DNA from: Salinimonas profundi
Lineage (GTDB): Bacteria > Pseudomonadota > Gammaproteobacteria > Enterobacterales > Alteromonadaceae
Direction: 5' to 3'
Assembly (NCBI RefSeq): GCF_014750655.1
Contig: NZ_JABBXD010000004.1
Span: forward strand, 1 to 64,000
Length of the DNA: 64,000 nt
A model generated the notes under the pieces. The model worked only from the letters and a program-made list of their open reading frames with translations. It was not told where the DNA came from and did not search any database. Positions 47,912-57,568 of the stretch are shown one piece after another (positions within the stretch are counted from its first letter, which is position 1; every line of letters starts with the position of its first letter). The position numbers and the translations under genes are program-made.

Positions 47912-48730
47912 ATGGCGTCAGGTCAGACAATTATCGTAGGCGATATCCAGGGCTGCTATAGCGGCTTAAGAAAACTGTTGGATAAGTGTCACTTCGATCC
48001 GTCCTGCGATCGCTTACTTTCAGTGGGCGATCTTGTTGCCCGGGGTGAAGATTCACTGGCTACCGTAAATTATCTCATGAGCCTGGGCGATCGCTTTGAT
48101 GCGGTGCTTGGTAATCACGATCTGCACCTGTTGTCAGTGATTGAGGGGATACGCAAGGCTAACCCTAAAGATAATCTTGATAATCTGTTGGGGAGTGAAA
48201 GACTTGAAGAAATTGGCCGGTGGCTACGCACTTTCGGGCTGGCCCTAAAAGCTGATGAGCATCATACACTGGTTCATGCAGGCTTGTTTCCCCAATGGAG
48301 CACAGACCAGTTACTGGCATTCAGTAACGAGGTCAGTTCGTGGCTGGCGTCTGAGCGCTATCCTGAACTTCTGCAAAACATGTACGATAACGCCCCTGAA
48401 CACTGGGAAGAGCAACTTTCAGGCTTTGCCAGATTACGGTTTATCATCAACGCCTGCACCCGTATGCGTTTTGTCTCCACCGACTATCGACTTGATCTTA
48501 AAGAAAAAGGCAAACCTGGTTCAGCCTCTGCACACTTAAAACCATGGTTTGAGCTAAACAACCCCGGCCTGAAGAGTCACGAGAAAGTGATATTCGGACA
48601 TTGGGCGGCATTAAATGGCGTAACAGATAAAAAACAGGTCATTGGTTTAGATACCGGGTATGTATGGGGCAACGAAATGTCAGCCTACTGCATTGAAACA
48701 GGTGTCATGACGCACGTTCAAGCCAAATAG
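47912..48730 (+). CDS. apaH: Diadenosine tetraphosphatase ApaH
   Basis: Symmetrical Ap4A hydrolase of the calcineurin-like phosphatase family. Metal-binding motifs are GDIQGCYSG, GDLVARGEDSL and GNHDLHLL, with later His ligands in LVHAGLFPQW and FGHWAAL. The 272-residue length is standard. It ends the lptD operon; no strong terminator is visible after it. Confidence 0.97.
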   Translation: MASGQTIIVGDIQGCYSGLRKLLDKCHFDPSCDRLLSVGDLVARGEDSLATVNYLMSLGDRFDAVLGNHDLHLLSVIEGIRKANPKDNLDNLLGSERLEEIGRWLRTFGLALKADEHHTLVHAGLFPQWSTDQLLAFSNEVSSWLASERYPELLQNMYDNAPEHWEEQLSGFARLRFIINACTRMRFVSTDYRLDLKEKGKPGSASAHLKPWFELNNPGLKSHEKVIFGHWAALNGVTDKKQVIGLDTGYVWGNEMSAYCIETGVMTHVQAK

Positions 48731-48936
48731 GGTAAATCCGTTTTCCGGAAACCTCTGATTTTTCGCATATTCGGAACGTCTAATACGATACTTTTGTATC
48801 ATTATTTTACTTAAGTTCACTGTGCTTAAGTCGATATAATACCAGAATCGCGCAATTTTGCGGTGCAGCCACTTAAAACAACACATTTATGTGGATTTTT
48901 AAGCATAATCTGTAATGATTTGGTATTAGCTGTATA

Positions 48937-48954
48937 AATGATAATGATAATTGG
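48937..48954 (+). promoter_or_regulatory. Fur-like site upstream of the chemoreceptor gene
   Basis: AATGATAATGATAATTGG contains GATAATGATAAT, identical to the first 12 bases of the classic 19-bp Fur box; the inverted half is less well kept. It follows a TATAAA (48933-48938) and lies about 20 bases before the start codon, a repressing position. Confidence 0.5.
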
Positions 48955-48972
48955 GTAGTAGCAGGAGTTCCG

Positions 48973-50997
48973 ATGAAAATCACGGTGGCCAAACGTATAA
49001 TTGGTGGCTTTCTTACCATCAGTCTTTTACTGATATTAATCAGCATTTCCTCATTGTATAACCTCAACTCCATTGGTGCGGCCACTGACGAAGTTAATAA
49101 CACTGCGATCCCGACAATTTCAGGAAGCAATACGCTAAAGGCAACGTTTCTGAATATGGGTCGACTGACCTTTGAATCTTACATTGAAGAAGAGTTATCC
49201 GGTCTGAATGAAAAGCAGGAAAGCTTCAATGAAAGTAAGGCGACCTTCGATAAAACGTATGCACAACTTCAGCCGATAGTCAGTGACGATCCTGCATTAA
49301 AGTCTTCGTTGGACAAGGTTCATAACAGCTATAGCAACTATATCGCCAACGCTGAAAAAATGTATAAGATGCATCGTCAGTACATGAGTATGCGCAATAC
49401 GATTGAAGATCAGATAGGCGTTGCAGAAGACAATGCTGACGATGCCTCAACGTACCTGCTGGATTTCTCCTATTTGCCCGAAGTTGAATCAAATCCTTCG
49501 TTGCAGAAAGCGGCAAAAATAGGCGGAGAACTGGAGAGCGCCCTGCTTTCCATGCTCACGGTATCAAACGAGTATGTTAAAACACAGACGATTATCCGTT
49601 CCGAAACACTAAGTAACGAAGTGTCTCTGGTGGTGGAGAATGTGTCTGAAAAGCTCTCAGCGATGCTGGAGGCGGCAAATGGCCAGGATGCATCGGGCAG
49701 CCTGGAAGAAATCAGTGAAATGGTCAGCGAAGCGCTGGAAGCGATTTCCGGCAGCGATGGTGTGGTGCAACTTCATCAGGATCGTCTGTCTTACCGAAAT
49801 GCCGCCGAACAGGCTTTAAATGCGTCTGATAACAACATTCAGTCGGCCATGGTTGAACTGGAAAAGCTGCTGGCGCTGACCAATCAACGTGCAGCTGAAA
49901 TTGATGAGCAGGTGACAGACAAAGTCTCAAACGGTAATTTGATAGTCATCATTGTTGTTGTGGCGTCTTTAATTGCCGCGGCAATCATCGGTTACTTCAC
50001 TGTTCGGGCTATCACACGGCCGCTCAACCGTGTCAACGAGTTGCTTCAGGTGGCTTCATCAGGAGATTTGACGCACAAGCTTGACGACTCCGCCAAAGAT
50101 GAATTTGGCCAGCTTGCACGCAACTGTAACCTGCTTATTGCCAATCTTAAGGCGCTGATTAACGGCATTAACGATCGGGCCGAGCAGTTAGCGGCAGCCT
50201 CTGAGCAAACCTCAACGGTGACCTCACAAACCACCCACTCTATTCAGGATCAGAAACTGCAAATTTCTCAGGTGGCAACCGCCACAACAGAAATGCATTC
50301 TACCTCACAGCTGGTTGTACAAAATGCCGAAGACACGCTTAGTCAGATCCGCCACGCTGACAGCGAGGCGGAAAAAGTACGCCAGATTTCATTAGAAAAT
50401 AAACGCACTATCGAAGTACTGGCAAGAGATGTTCAGGAGGCAGCTGATGTTATCAATAAGCTGCATCAGGACAGTGCCAGCATCGGCGGCATCCTGGATG
50501 TAATTCGTGGCGTTGCTGACCAGACCAACCTGTTGGCGCTGAACGCAGCTATTGAGGCAGCGCGTGCGGGTGAGCAAGGCCGGGGCTTCGCGGTGGTTGC
50601 CGATGAAGTCAGAACGCTGGCAAGTCGTACTCAGGAGTCTACGCAGGAAATCAATGCCATGATTGAAGTACTGCAGGCTGGTGCCGAGCGCGCGGTTGAT
50701 GTGATGAATCAGGGTAAAGATCAGACGGCGGTATGTGTTGAGCAAACCGACTCTGCGACCCGTGCACTGGATATTATCTCTACTGCCGTACGTCAGGCGC
50801 ACGATGTCAGCTCTCAGATTGAACAGTCTGCGCGTGAACAGAATATTGTTTCTCAGGAAATCAGTGAGAAGCTGGAAACCATCGTTGGTATCGCAGAAGA
50901 AACCACGGTGGGTGCACAGCAGACCTCTGAATCCAGTCTTGAAGTTGCACGTCTGGCTGAAGAGCTTCAGCATTCAATCCGTCAGTTTAAAGTGTAA
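48973..50997 (+). CDS. Methyl-accepting chemotaxis protein
   Basis: Transmembrane chemoreceptor of 674 residues. The first membrane helix is about 8-29 ([20 protein letters not shown]), a large helical periplasmic sensor domain runs to about 320, the second helix is about 322-345 ([20 protein letters not shown]), followed by HAMP (about 346-398) and the signalling domain whose tip reads [20 protein letters not shown]. No CheR/CheB-tethering pentapeptide is present. An AGGAG lies just upstream of the ATG. The Fur-like site before it suggests iron control; ligand unknown. Confidence 0.93.
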   Translation: MKITVAKRIIGGFLTISLLLILISISSLYNLNSIGAATDEVNNTAIPTISGSNTLKATFLNMGRLTFESYIEEELSGLNEKQESFNESKATFDKTYAQLQPIVSDDPALKSSLDKVHNSYSNYIANAEKMYKMHRQYMSMRNTIEDQIGVAEDNADDASTYLLDFSYLPEVESNPSLQKAAKIGGELESALLSMLTVSNEYVKTQTIIRSETLSNEVSLVVENVSEKLSAMLEAANGQDASGSLEEISEMVSEALEAISGSDGVVQLHQDRLSYRNAAEQALNASDNNIQSAMVELEKLLALTNQRAAEIDEQVTDKVSNGNLIVIIVVVASLIAAAIIGYFTVRAITRPLNRVNELLQVASSGDLTHKLDDSAKDEFGQLARNCNLLIANLKALINGINDRAEQLAAASEQTSTVTSQTTHSIQDQKLQISQVATATTEMHSTSQLVVQNAEDTLSQIRHADSEAEKVRQISLENKRTIEVLARDVQEAADVINKLHQDSASIGGILDVIRGVADQTNLLALNAAIEAARAGEQGRGFAVVADEVRTLASRTQESTQEINAMIEVLQAGAERAVDVMNQGKDQTAVCVEQTDSATRALDIISTAVRQAHDVSSQIEQSAREQNIVSQEISEKLETIVGIAEETTVGAQQTSESSLEVARLAEELQHSIRQFKV

Positions 50998-51008
50998 AAG
51001 TATCCTTT

Positions 51009-51042
51009 TAAAAAAAAGCGGCCATAAGCGCCGCTTTTTTTA
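51009..51042 (+). terminator. Rho-independent terminator after the chemoreceptor gene
   Basis: AAAAAAAGCGGC-CATAAGC-GCCGCTTTTTTT: hairpin with a T-run, 12 bases past the stop. Confidence 0.9.
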
Positions 51043-51147
51043 TGCCTCTTTTCGTAGTCATCGTCACCTCGCCAGTACAAGCCAGTAGCTCCCCGATGCA
51101 CGTTAATTAAGGCTTTTTAACAACATTATTAAGCCTACCTGAATCTA

Positions 51148-51168
51148 AATGAGAATTATACTCATTTG
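51148..51168 (+). promoter_or_regulatory. Fur box upstream of the TonB-dependent receptor
   Basis: AAATGAGAATTATACTCATTT, a near-palindrome matching 11 of 14 positions of the TGATAAT-N-ATTATCA Fur model. It lies directly upstream of the -35 hexamer TTGACA. Confidence 0.75.
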
Positions 51169-51170
51169 CA

Positions 51171-51198
51171 TTGACATTGATTTTGTTCTCACTACACT
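51171..51198 (+). promoter_or_regulatory. Sigma-70 promoter for the TonB-dependent receptor
   Basis: TTGACA (51171-51176), a 16-base spacer, and TACACT (51193-51198), 55 bases before the start codon and adjoining the Fur box. Confidence 0.65.
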
Positions 51199-51252
51199 AA
51201 GCCCACTTCATCGCATCAGGAATGTGAACATACTTAAGGACTTAGATAGATT

Positions 51253-53625
51253 ATGAGAAAACAACATGCCGTTACCACTGTTGCAATTGCTATTCAGGCT
51301 GCACTTTCATTTAACGCTAATGCTGTAGCAGTTCCCGACGACAATGAAATTGAACGCGTTGTTGTTACGGCGACCGGTTTTGAGCAAAAACTCTCCCAGG
51401 CACCAGCAAGTATTTCCGTCATCACTGCGCAAGACATTAAAACCCGTGCATTTACCTCCCTGCTTGATGCAGTGAAATACCAGGAAGGTATCGATGTCGG
51501 CTCAACCCGGGATAAGACCGGCCAGGGAAGCATCAGTATGCGGGGACTCACCGGCGAGTACACATTGGTGCTGATTGACGGCAGACGTCAAAATAACCAC
51601 GGTGATATTTATCCGAACAACTTTGGTGGCAACGCGTTTAATCATATTCCTCCGGTAGAAACCATAGAGCGTGTTGAAGTCATTCGCGGGCCGGCTTCTA
51701 CACTCTATGGCGCTGATGCGCTGGGCGGCGTCATTAACGTAATCACGAAAAAGCATACCGATGAGTGGAACGGCGCCATTACATTTGGTCGAAGCTTTCA
51801 GTCTGATGATGATTTTGGCGATGACATCACCACCGACTTTTCAGTGAACGGACCGGTGATCGCCGATACGCTGAGTCTGGGCTTCAGAGGTAGCCTGTAT
51901 GAACAACAAGCCTCTACGCCACAACTTTCCCCGGCTGTTGACCCCAACGGGATCGTGCACGTGCGCTCGCTGGGTTTTGGCAGTGGCGGGCGTACCGTCG
52001 ACAATACCAACGAGCATTATGGCTTCACGGTAAACTACACGCCCGCCAAGGGGCATGAGCTAACGTTTAATTATGATAACTCTCATCAGGAGTACGACAA
52101 TACTCCAGAGTACAACTTGGAAGCCGATGAGATTATTTATCCGCTGGGTACTCGCGACAGTATAGAAAGTCTTTGGCAGGATCGTCGCGGTCAGGTTAAC
52201 CCCCGTGCTGGTTATGCGGCGGAGCAAGAGTTTGATCGCCAGTGGTGGTCATTAGCCTATGACGGAGAGTACGGGTTTGGCTCGTTAATGGCGGCCCTCT
52301 CCTACGTTGACACACAGAACAATGGCCGTACGCTGCCACTAAGCGTTGGCGAGCGTCTGTTGTTGCAACAAATGTATGACGGAAGTGGCCAGTATGAAGG
52401 CTTATCTGAAGAAGCGCGGCGTGATCTGGCAGAAGAAACCTTCCTGCCTCGCCCTGACCGGCCCCTCGACAGCAGTCAGTACACCTTTGATATTCGCGCG
52501 GATATTCCGCTCAGGGACTTAGCAGGCGATCACAATCTGGTACTGGGCGGGCAGCTAATTGACGGTGAGCTGCAAGACGGCGTGTTCGGCCTGGAAACAG
52601 GCAACGCTGGCGCGATTCAGGAGCAAAACATGTATTCCGTTTTTGCTGAAGATAACTGGATGATGACCGACGCCCTGACAGTAACAGCCGGGATTCGTTA
52701 TGACGATCATGATGTATTTGGCAGTCAGACTTCTCCGCGCTTGTACGCCGTTTATAATCTTAACGACTTCTGGACGCTGAAAGGCGGGGTCAGTACAGGC
52801 TATAAAACGCCCCAAACTACCGACCTGTATGACGGGGTTACCGGTTTTGGTGGCCAGGGAACCAGCCCGTTTGCCGGAAACCCGGAGCTTGAACCGGAAA
52901 CCAGCGTAAACTCGGAAGTTGCCCTTTACTGGAGTACCGGTGAACACAACTTCAATATCACCTATTTCAACACCCGTTTTGATGACAAAATTGCCCGCGG
53001 CGACACGGTGCTTAGTTGTGAGGTGACCGGCAACGTTCGCCCCTGCGTTAACCTGGGTGAATATGACCAGCTTGGTTACGACACCTACAGTCAGAAAATC
53101 AATATTGATAAAGTTGACTTACAAGGGGTAGAGGTTGCCGGACGCTACGCGTTTTTGCCTGACTGGTCGATTTATGCAAACTATACGTGGACCGACAGTG
53201 AACAAAAAAGTGGTAGTCAGGCGGGCCTGCCCTTGACCAATACCGCAGAACATATGGCCAATGCTAATCTTGAGTGGCAGGTAACCGATGACCTTAATGT
53301 GTATTTGCAAGGTGAGTGGCGCTCTGACAGATACCGCGGTTACGACGCTGTTTTTGAACGAGAGCTTTACTTTGAAAACTACGCCCTGCTCAATCTGGGA
53401 GCTCGCTGGACGCTGAACGACAATGTGACGTTAAATCTCCGGGTGAATAATCTGTTGGATAAGGACTTTACTACCTATTCGGTTGAATATAACGACCTGA
53501 ATGGCGACGGCGAGTTCGAATACCTCACCGGACGCGGCGTGGTCAGCGAGGTAGCATTCACCGATGATTACAACGCGAAAGATAAAACCAGAAATGTCTG
53601 GGCCAGTGTTACGGCCAGTTTCTGA
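51253..53625 (+). CDS. TonB-dependent outer-membrane receptor, siderophore type
   Basis: Energy-coupled outer-membrane importer of 790 residues. Signal peptide (about 1-25, ending NANAVA), TonB box-like ERVVVTATG (about 34-42), plug domain (about 45-170; SISMRGLTGEYTLVLIDGRR, RVEVIRGPASTLYGADALGG) and a 22-strand barrel ending in Phe (VWASVTASF). The plug and barrel resemble the FepA/IrgA/IroN catecholate group, e.g. LYAVYNLNDFWTLKGGVSTGYKTPQ split across strands. A Fur box and promoter precede it, so it is probably iron-repressed. The exact ligand (siderophore, haem or other) cannot be read from the sequence. Confidence 0.92.
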   Translation: MRKQHAVTTVAIAIQAALSFNANAVAVPDDNEIERVVVTATGFEQKLSQAPASISVITAQDIKTRAFTSLLDAVKYQEGIDVGSTRDKTGQGSISMRGLTGEYTLVLIDGRRQNNHGDIYPNNFGGNAFNHIPPVETIERVEVIRGPASTLYGADALGGVINVITKKHTDEWNGAITFGRSFQSDDDFGDDITTDFSVNGPVIADTLSLGFRGSLYEQQASTPQLSPAVDPNGIVHVRSLGFGSGGRTVDNTNEHYGFTVNYTPAKGHELTFNYDNSHQEYDNTPEYNLEADEIIYPLGTRDSIESLWQDRRGQVNPRAGYAAEQEFDRQWWSLAYDGEYGFGSLMAALSYVDTQNNGRTLPLSVGERLLLQQMYDGSGQYEGLSEEARRDLAEETFLPRPDRPLDSSQYTFDIRADIPLRDLAGDHNLVLGGQLIDGELQDGVFGLETGNAGAIQEQNMYSVFAEDNWMMTDALTVTAGIRYDDHDVFGSQTSPRLYAVYNLNDFWTLKGGVSTGYKTPQTTDLYDGVTGFGGQGTSPFAGNPELEPETSVNSEVALYWSTGEHNFNITYFNTRFDDKIARGDTVLSCEVTGNVRPCVNLGEYDQLGYDTYSQKINIDKVDLQGVEVAGRYAFLPDWSIYANYTWTDSEQKSGSQAGLPLTNTAEHMANANLEWQVTDDLNVYLQGEWRSDRYRGYDAVFERELYFENYALLNLGARWTLNDNVTLNLRVNNLLDKDFTTYSVEYNDLNGDGEFEYLTGRGVVSEVAFTDDYNAKDKTRNVWASVTASF

Positions 53626-53682
53626 TCCGCTGGTCAGCCACGCATAAGTTTTACGGCGGGCTCAAACTATCCAATACCAATA

Positions 53683-53703
53683 AAGCGGTCATCAGGGCCG
53701 CTT
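53683..53703 (+). terminator. Probable terminator after the TonB-dependent receptor
   Basis: AAGCGG and CCGCTT arms around a 9-base loop, followed by ATTCATTTA; the T-run is weak. Confidence 0.5.
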
Positions 53704-53709
53704 ATTCAT

Positions 53710-54043
53710 TTAATGGTCTTCCACTGACAGATAGCCAGAAAGTGGCACGCGATGGAATTGTGGCGAAGCATCGAAAAACAGGTTTAGTAAATTCATATGC
53801 CCGGAACCAAAAATCACAAGGATACGCTCTTTCGGCGCTGCAGGAATACGCTGGATATTGCGGAAAATCCGTAGGTTCCGATTAAACCAGCGCCCTGTCT
53901 CAAAGTCTGCCCCGAAATATGGGCTGCTCTCGGTTTCGTAGCTGAACGGACCAATAAGATAGTTTCCCAACGTTTTTTAGAATGTGTTCTTCGGTGTTCA
54001 GCCGAAATAACTCTGCGGCGATACCATCAGCTTTAAACACTGG
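53710..54043 (-). pseudogene. C-terminal remnant of a DUF5694 (TraB/PrgY-like) gene, frameshifted
   Basis: The last 86 codons (GADFETGRWFNRNLRIFRNI, RILVIFGSGHMNLLNLFF, ASPQFHRVPLSGYL) match the conserved C terminus of DUF5694 proteins. Upstream, another frame continues the family pattern (GIAAELFRLNTEEHILKNVG) up to 54043, so a single-base shift near 53963-53972 splits the two, and a stop blocks further extension. The N-terminal catalytic-like half found in full-length proteins (about 250-300 residues) is missing. It is a decayed gene. Confidence 0.75.
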
Positions 54044-54258
54044 TTATCCGTGTAGCGCAGGTGCTTATCTGGATTATTCTGATAAAATTCGCCAACAGAA
54101 CGCGCTAAACTACGGTCACATGCTGTACGCATCAACCTTGAAAAGATAATCAAATCTTACACTTGCCAACTCCCCCTTTTTATCAATATATGAATAGAAT
54201 TAATCGCTTTCCCCCGGTGTGATGTAACCAAAAATATTACAACAAGATAGGACTTATC

Positions 54259-54792
54259 ATGCCTCGACTCATCTCAGTGTTTGCCTTATTCACTACGGTA
54301 TTGACCACGTCTGTATATGGCGCCGCGTTTACTACCGGACCGGTATTCGAAAAATTTGGCAAAAAAGCGGATATCGCACATACACCGCTGGATGAAGCAA
54401 CATCATTTAAAGTGGCCTTTGATGTCGTCTCCGGTGCCAAGCCCGGCACTATTAACCGAAAATTCGATAGTGCGGCACGTTTTATCAACATGCATGTTGC
54501 TAATGGTGTTAAACAGGAAAATATAGAGCTGGCCATTGTAGTGCACGGCAGCGCAACACTTGATTTACTTAATAAGGATGCCTATCAGCAAAAAAAATCT
54601 GCATCGAATGCAAATCTGCCGCTGTTAAATGCATTACTTAATGAAAATGTCAGGATAATTGTATGCGGGCAGTCTATGGCCGGTCATGGCTTATCTGCCG
54701 AACAATTTATCGAAGGCGTATCTGTGAGCCTGTCGGCGATGACCGCACACGCACTCTTGCAACAGCAGGGATACACGCTCAACCCATTTTAA
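54259..54792 (+). CDS. Exported DsrE/DsrF-like family protein
   Basis: A 177-residue protein with a signal peptide (about 1-22, LISVFALFTTVLTTSVYGAA) and a DsrE-type Rossmann-like domain (about 45-175). Visible family features are RFINMHVANGVKQENIELAIVVHG (in two adjacent strands and helix) and IIVCGQSMAGHGLS with a single conserved Cys. Periplasmic DsrE proteins of this type are common in marine bacteria but their role in sulfur or thiol chemistry is unproven. AGGA lies six bases before the ATG. It appears monocistronic. Confidence 0.85.
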   Translation: MPRLISVFALFTTVLTTSVYGAAFTTGPVFEKFGKKADIAHTPLDEATSFKVAFDVVSGAKPGTINRKFDSAARFINMHVANGVKQENIELAIVVHGSATLDLLNKDAYQQKKSASNANLPLLNALLNENVRIIVCGQSMAGHGLSAEQFIEGVSVSLSAMTAHALLQQQGYTLNPF

Positions 54793-55104
54793 CGATGGAA
54801 ATGTGGTACGAAAGAGTGACTTATGCATGATCGAAAAGTCACAAATGCTTCTATAATGTTTATATATCTCAAAATAATTATACATCTGCAGCTCGTCATC
54901 TCGGTGAGGGTATGTGTTGTAGCGTTGTGAGTGTCTGTCAGTCAAGCGCCAGCGACGTCACCTGTACCCGACAAAATGACCGATGGTTGGTGACCTTGCG
55001 ATGGAAACCCTTGTTTGCACTTTAACTACGCTGATTAGAATGGATGCGGGTGTTCAGCTCAGTGAACGATGCATTGGAGCATCAATTTACGAGAGGATAG
55101 CGCA
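54793..55104. other. Intergenic region DsrE-like gene / betT
   Basis: Contains a possible promoter (TTTGCA about 55012, TAGAAT at 55036) and the inverted repeat at 55052-55067 in front of betT. No gene is supported. Confidence 0.5.
55052..55067 (+). promoter_or_regulatory. Possible operator of betT
   Basis: GTTCAGCTCAGTGAAC: arms GTTCA and TGAAC with a 6-base centre, about 37 bases before the start codon and just after a TAGAAT -10-like hexamer. TetR-family choline repressors (BetI) bind GTTCA-type symmetrical sites, but no betI gene is nearby. Confidence 0.4.
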
Positions 55105-57156
55105 ATGTCGCAAAATAATAATAAGCAAGATGCTGACAACTCACAGGAAAAGGTTCGCGTAAATAAGATCCCGTTTTACGGATCGGTCATCGGTATTATT
55201 ACCTTTGCGCTATGGGCTATGTTTTTCACCGAGTCGGCCAGCTCTTTAATTGGAAAAGCACTCACCTGGATTTCTTCAACATTTGGCTGGTTCTACTTTC
55301 TGGCTATTTTTGTCTATTTGCTCTTTGTCATTGTGATCGCCCTTTCGCCGTGGGGCAAAATACGGCTCGGCCAAGAGCATACCCGGCCAGAGTTTAATAT
55401 TGTCACGTGGGCGGCCATGCTGTTTGCTGCGGGCATTGGTATCGATTTAATATTCTTCTGTATTGTTGAGCCGATAACGCAATTTATGACACCACCGGTG
55501 GATATGGGCGCCGACGGCGATGCGGCTCGCAATGCCATAAAAATAACGCTTTTCCACTGGGGTCTGTCTGGTTGGGGTGTGTACACGCTGGTCGGTATGT
55601 CGCTGGCTTTTTTCAGTTACCGACACGGCTTGCCACTGGCCATCCGCTCTGCCCTGTACCCGGTTTTTGGTAAGAAAATTTACGGTCCGATTGGACACAC
55701 CGTTGATATCGCGGCGGTACTGGGAACGGTGTTCGGTATTGCCACCAGCCTTGGGATTGGCCTGATACAGCTCAATTACGGCTTAAATCATGTGTTCGGT
55801 GTGCCTGAAGGGATTGTCACACAGGTCGTTCTGGCCGTGGTAGTTATCGTTTTTGCCGCCATATCTGCCGTCACCGGTGTTGAAAAAGGGATTCGCCGGT
55901 TGTCAGAATTTAACATGCTGATGGCGCTTCTACTCATGTTGTTTGTACTGTTTGTCGGTGAAACACGCTTCTTACTCAACGCACTGATACTGAACATCGG
56001 CGATTATTTCTCAGACTTCGTCAGTATGTCCTTTAACACCTATGCCTTTGACCAGCCTACCGACTGGCTGAATGCATGGACGTTGTTCTTCTGGGCGTGG
56101 TGGATAGCATGGGGTCCGTTTGTAGGTTTATTCCTGGCGCGTATTTCCCGTGGACGCACTATTGCCGAGTTTGTTGCCGGCACATTGATTCTGCCATTGT
56201 CGTTCATGATCGTATGGATGTCAGTAATGGGTAACAGCGCCATTGATATGGTGATGAACGGTGCGCAGGAATTTGGGCAGCAGGCGATGGACAACCCCGG
56301 TTCAGCAATTTATATCTTCCTGGAAAGCATTCCTTGGGCTGGCCTGACTACTATTGTTGTAAGTATTCTGGCGTTTGTATTTTTCATTACATCCGGTGAC
56401 TCCGGGTCGCTGGTACTTTCTAACCTGACATCAGTATTAAAAGACCCCTACAGTGATGCACCTGCCTGGATGCGTATCATGTGGGCATCTATAATTGGTC
56501 TGTTGACCATAGCACTGTTACTGGCCGACGGACTGACAGCCTTGCAAAGTGCGGTGGTAGTAACCGGCTTACCGTTTGCCATTGTGCTGTGCCTGATGAT
56601 GCTGGGGTTATTTAAAGCCTTACGTGTTGAAGGGCTTAAGCAAAAAACCTCGGATGCTAACCTGCCCAGTGGTACGCGTGTGGGCGAGACCGGTCAGAAC
56701 TGGACTCAGCGGTTGCACCGTTTCGTAAGCTTCCCGGATCACGAGCAATGTCGTAAATTCCTCGATGATGTCGCAATGCCAGCCATGAAGGAAGTGGAGA
56801 GCGCGCTAAAAGAGCGGGATCTGGACGTAAGTATTTCTGAAAATCGCGATGCTGATGATGAGTTTATGTCGCTGCAGGTCGATTTGCACGAAGCGCAGGA
56901 TTTTTATTACGAACTGCGCCCGAGTAAATACTCCATGCCATCATTCGCGACACGCTCAGCAAAAAGTGGATCAACGTATTACCGGGTTGAACCTTTGCTG
57001 GCAGAAGGCGGACAGGGCTATGACCTGATGGGTTACACCAAAGCGCAGGTGATAGAGGATATCCTGACTCAGTTTGAACGTCATATGCACTTTTTGCATG
57101 CCCAGCGCATTCAGCCGGGTGCAGATACAAACCTGTTTAAACCGGGCAATAAGTAG
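55105..57156 (+). CDS. betT: BCCT-family choline/betaine transporter (BetT type)
   Basis: Secondary transporter importing choline or a related betaine for osmoprotection. I use the ATG of MSQNNNKQDAD (55105; 683 residues), which has GAGAGGA seven bases upstream. Twelve transmembrane segments occupy about 25-520 with BetT-type FAAGIGIDLIFFCIVEPI and the family hallmark WAWWIAWGPFVGLFLARISR. A long C-terminal cytoplasmic domain (about 535-683), as in osmosensing BetT proteins, completes it. No betaine-synthesis genes (betA, betB) are in the window. Confidence 0.92.
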   Translation: MSQNNNKQDADNSQEKVRVNKIPFYGSVIGIITFALWAMFFTESASSLIGKALTWISSTFGWFYFLAIFVYLLFVIVIALSPWGKIRLGQEHTRPEFNIVTWAAMLFAAGIGIDLIFFCIVEPITQFMTPPVDMGADGDAARNAIKITLFHWGLSGWGVYTLVGMSLAFFSYRHGLPLAIRSALYPVFGKKIYGPIGHTVDIAAVLGTVFGIATSLGIGLIQLNYGLNHVFGVPEGIVTQVVLAVVVIVFAAISAVTGVEKGIRRLSEFNMLMALLLMLFVLFVGETRFLLNALILNIGDYFSDFVSMSFNTYAFDQPTDWLNAWTLFFWAWWIAWGPFVGLFLARISRGRTIAEFVAGTLILPLSFMIVWMSVMGNSAIDMVMNGAQEFGQQAMDNPGSAIYIFLESIPWAGLTTIVVSILAFVFFITSGDSGSLVLSNLTSVLKDPYSDAPAWMRIMWASIIGLLTIALLLADGLTALQSAVVVTGLPFAIVLCLMMLGLFKALRVEGLKQKTSDANLPSGTRVGETGQNWTQRLHRFVSFPDHEQCRKFLDDVAMPAMKEVESALKERDLDVSISENRDADDEFMSLQVDLHEAQDFYYELRPSKYSMPSFATRSAKSGSTYYRVEPLLAEGGQGYDLMGYTKAQVIEDILTQFERHMHFLHAQRIQPGADTNLFKPGNK

Positions 57157-57190
57157 CGCGTTGCGCGTTGCGTAATCGCCTAACCATAAA

Positions 57191-57227
57191 GCAGGTCACC
57201 GGGATGCCGGTGACCTGCTTTTTTTAT
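57191..57227 (+). terminator. Rho-independent terminator after betT
   Basis: GCAGGTCACCGG and CCGGTGACCTGC arms (perfect 12 bp stem) followed by seven T residues. Confidence 0.95.
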
Positions 57228-57339
57228 TTTCACTTCCCCTCTCTTCGCTCACGTTAACGTCTCCGGCATTACCAAATATTAATGCGCTGTACAGAAATGC
57301 TGCCCGTAACAATCTACACGTTATTAAAGGAGAACAGGA

Positions 57340-57564
57340 ATGACGAAAGCATACCAAACAAACACTAAGGTCGAGTGGAAATGGGGCAACGGCAAAGGTC
57401 AGGGCAAAGTTAGAGAAGTCTTTTGGGAAGAAGTCACCCGCAAATTACAGGGCGAAGATGTCACCCGCAAGGCCGATGACAACAACCCCGCCTACCTGAT
57501 TGAACAGGAAGACGGTGATGAAGTGTTAAAGCTGCATGATGAGCTTGAAAAAGCGAATAGCTAA
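57340..57564 (+). CDS. DUF2945 (hypervirulence-associated TUDOR-like) protein
   Basis: A 74-residue protein with the DUF2945/HVA1 pattern: TKVEWKWGNGKGQGKVREVF, KLQGEDVTRKADDNNPAYLI and DGDEVLKLHDELEK. These proteins have an SH3/TUDOR-like beta-barrel and are often general-stress genes, but the activity is unknown. AAGGAG lies nine bases before the ATG. It faces lysC, with a GC-rich hairpin between them. Confidence 0.88.
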   Translation: MTKAYQTNTKVEWKWGNGKGQGKVREVFWEEVTRKLQGEDVTRKADDNNPAYLIEQEDGDEVLKLHDELEKANS

Positions 57565-57568
57565 CTCT

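Larger units (their letters stand above)
53626..54258. other. Gap between the receptor and the DsrE-like gene
   Basis: It holds a terminator-like hairpin (53683-53703) and the remnant of a DUF5694 gene (53710-54043). A leftward 44-codon frame at 53998-54132 overlaps the remnant and has no recognised family. The right part (54044-54258) contains nothing else I can support. Confidence 0.55.

Noticed and set aside
48780-48815. GATAC-TTTT-GTATC hairpin after apaH as a terminator
   Set aside because: Only a 5-bp AT-rich stem; not strong enough to call.
53998-54132. 44-codon leftward frame (MRTACDRSLARSVG...)
   Set aside because: It overlaps the DUF5694 remnant in another frame and has no recognised family; it may be part of the decayed region.
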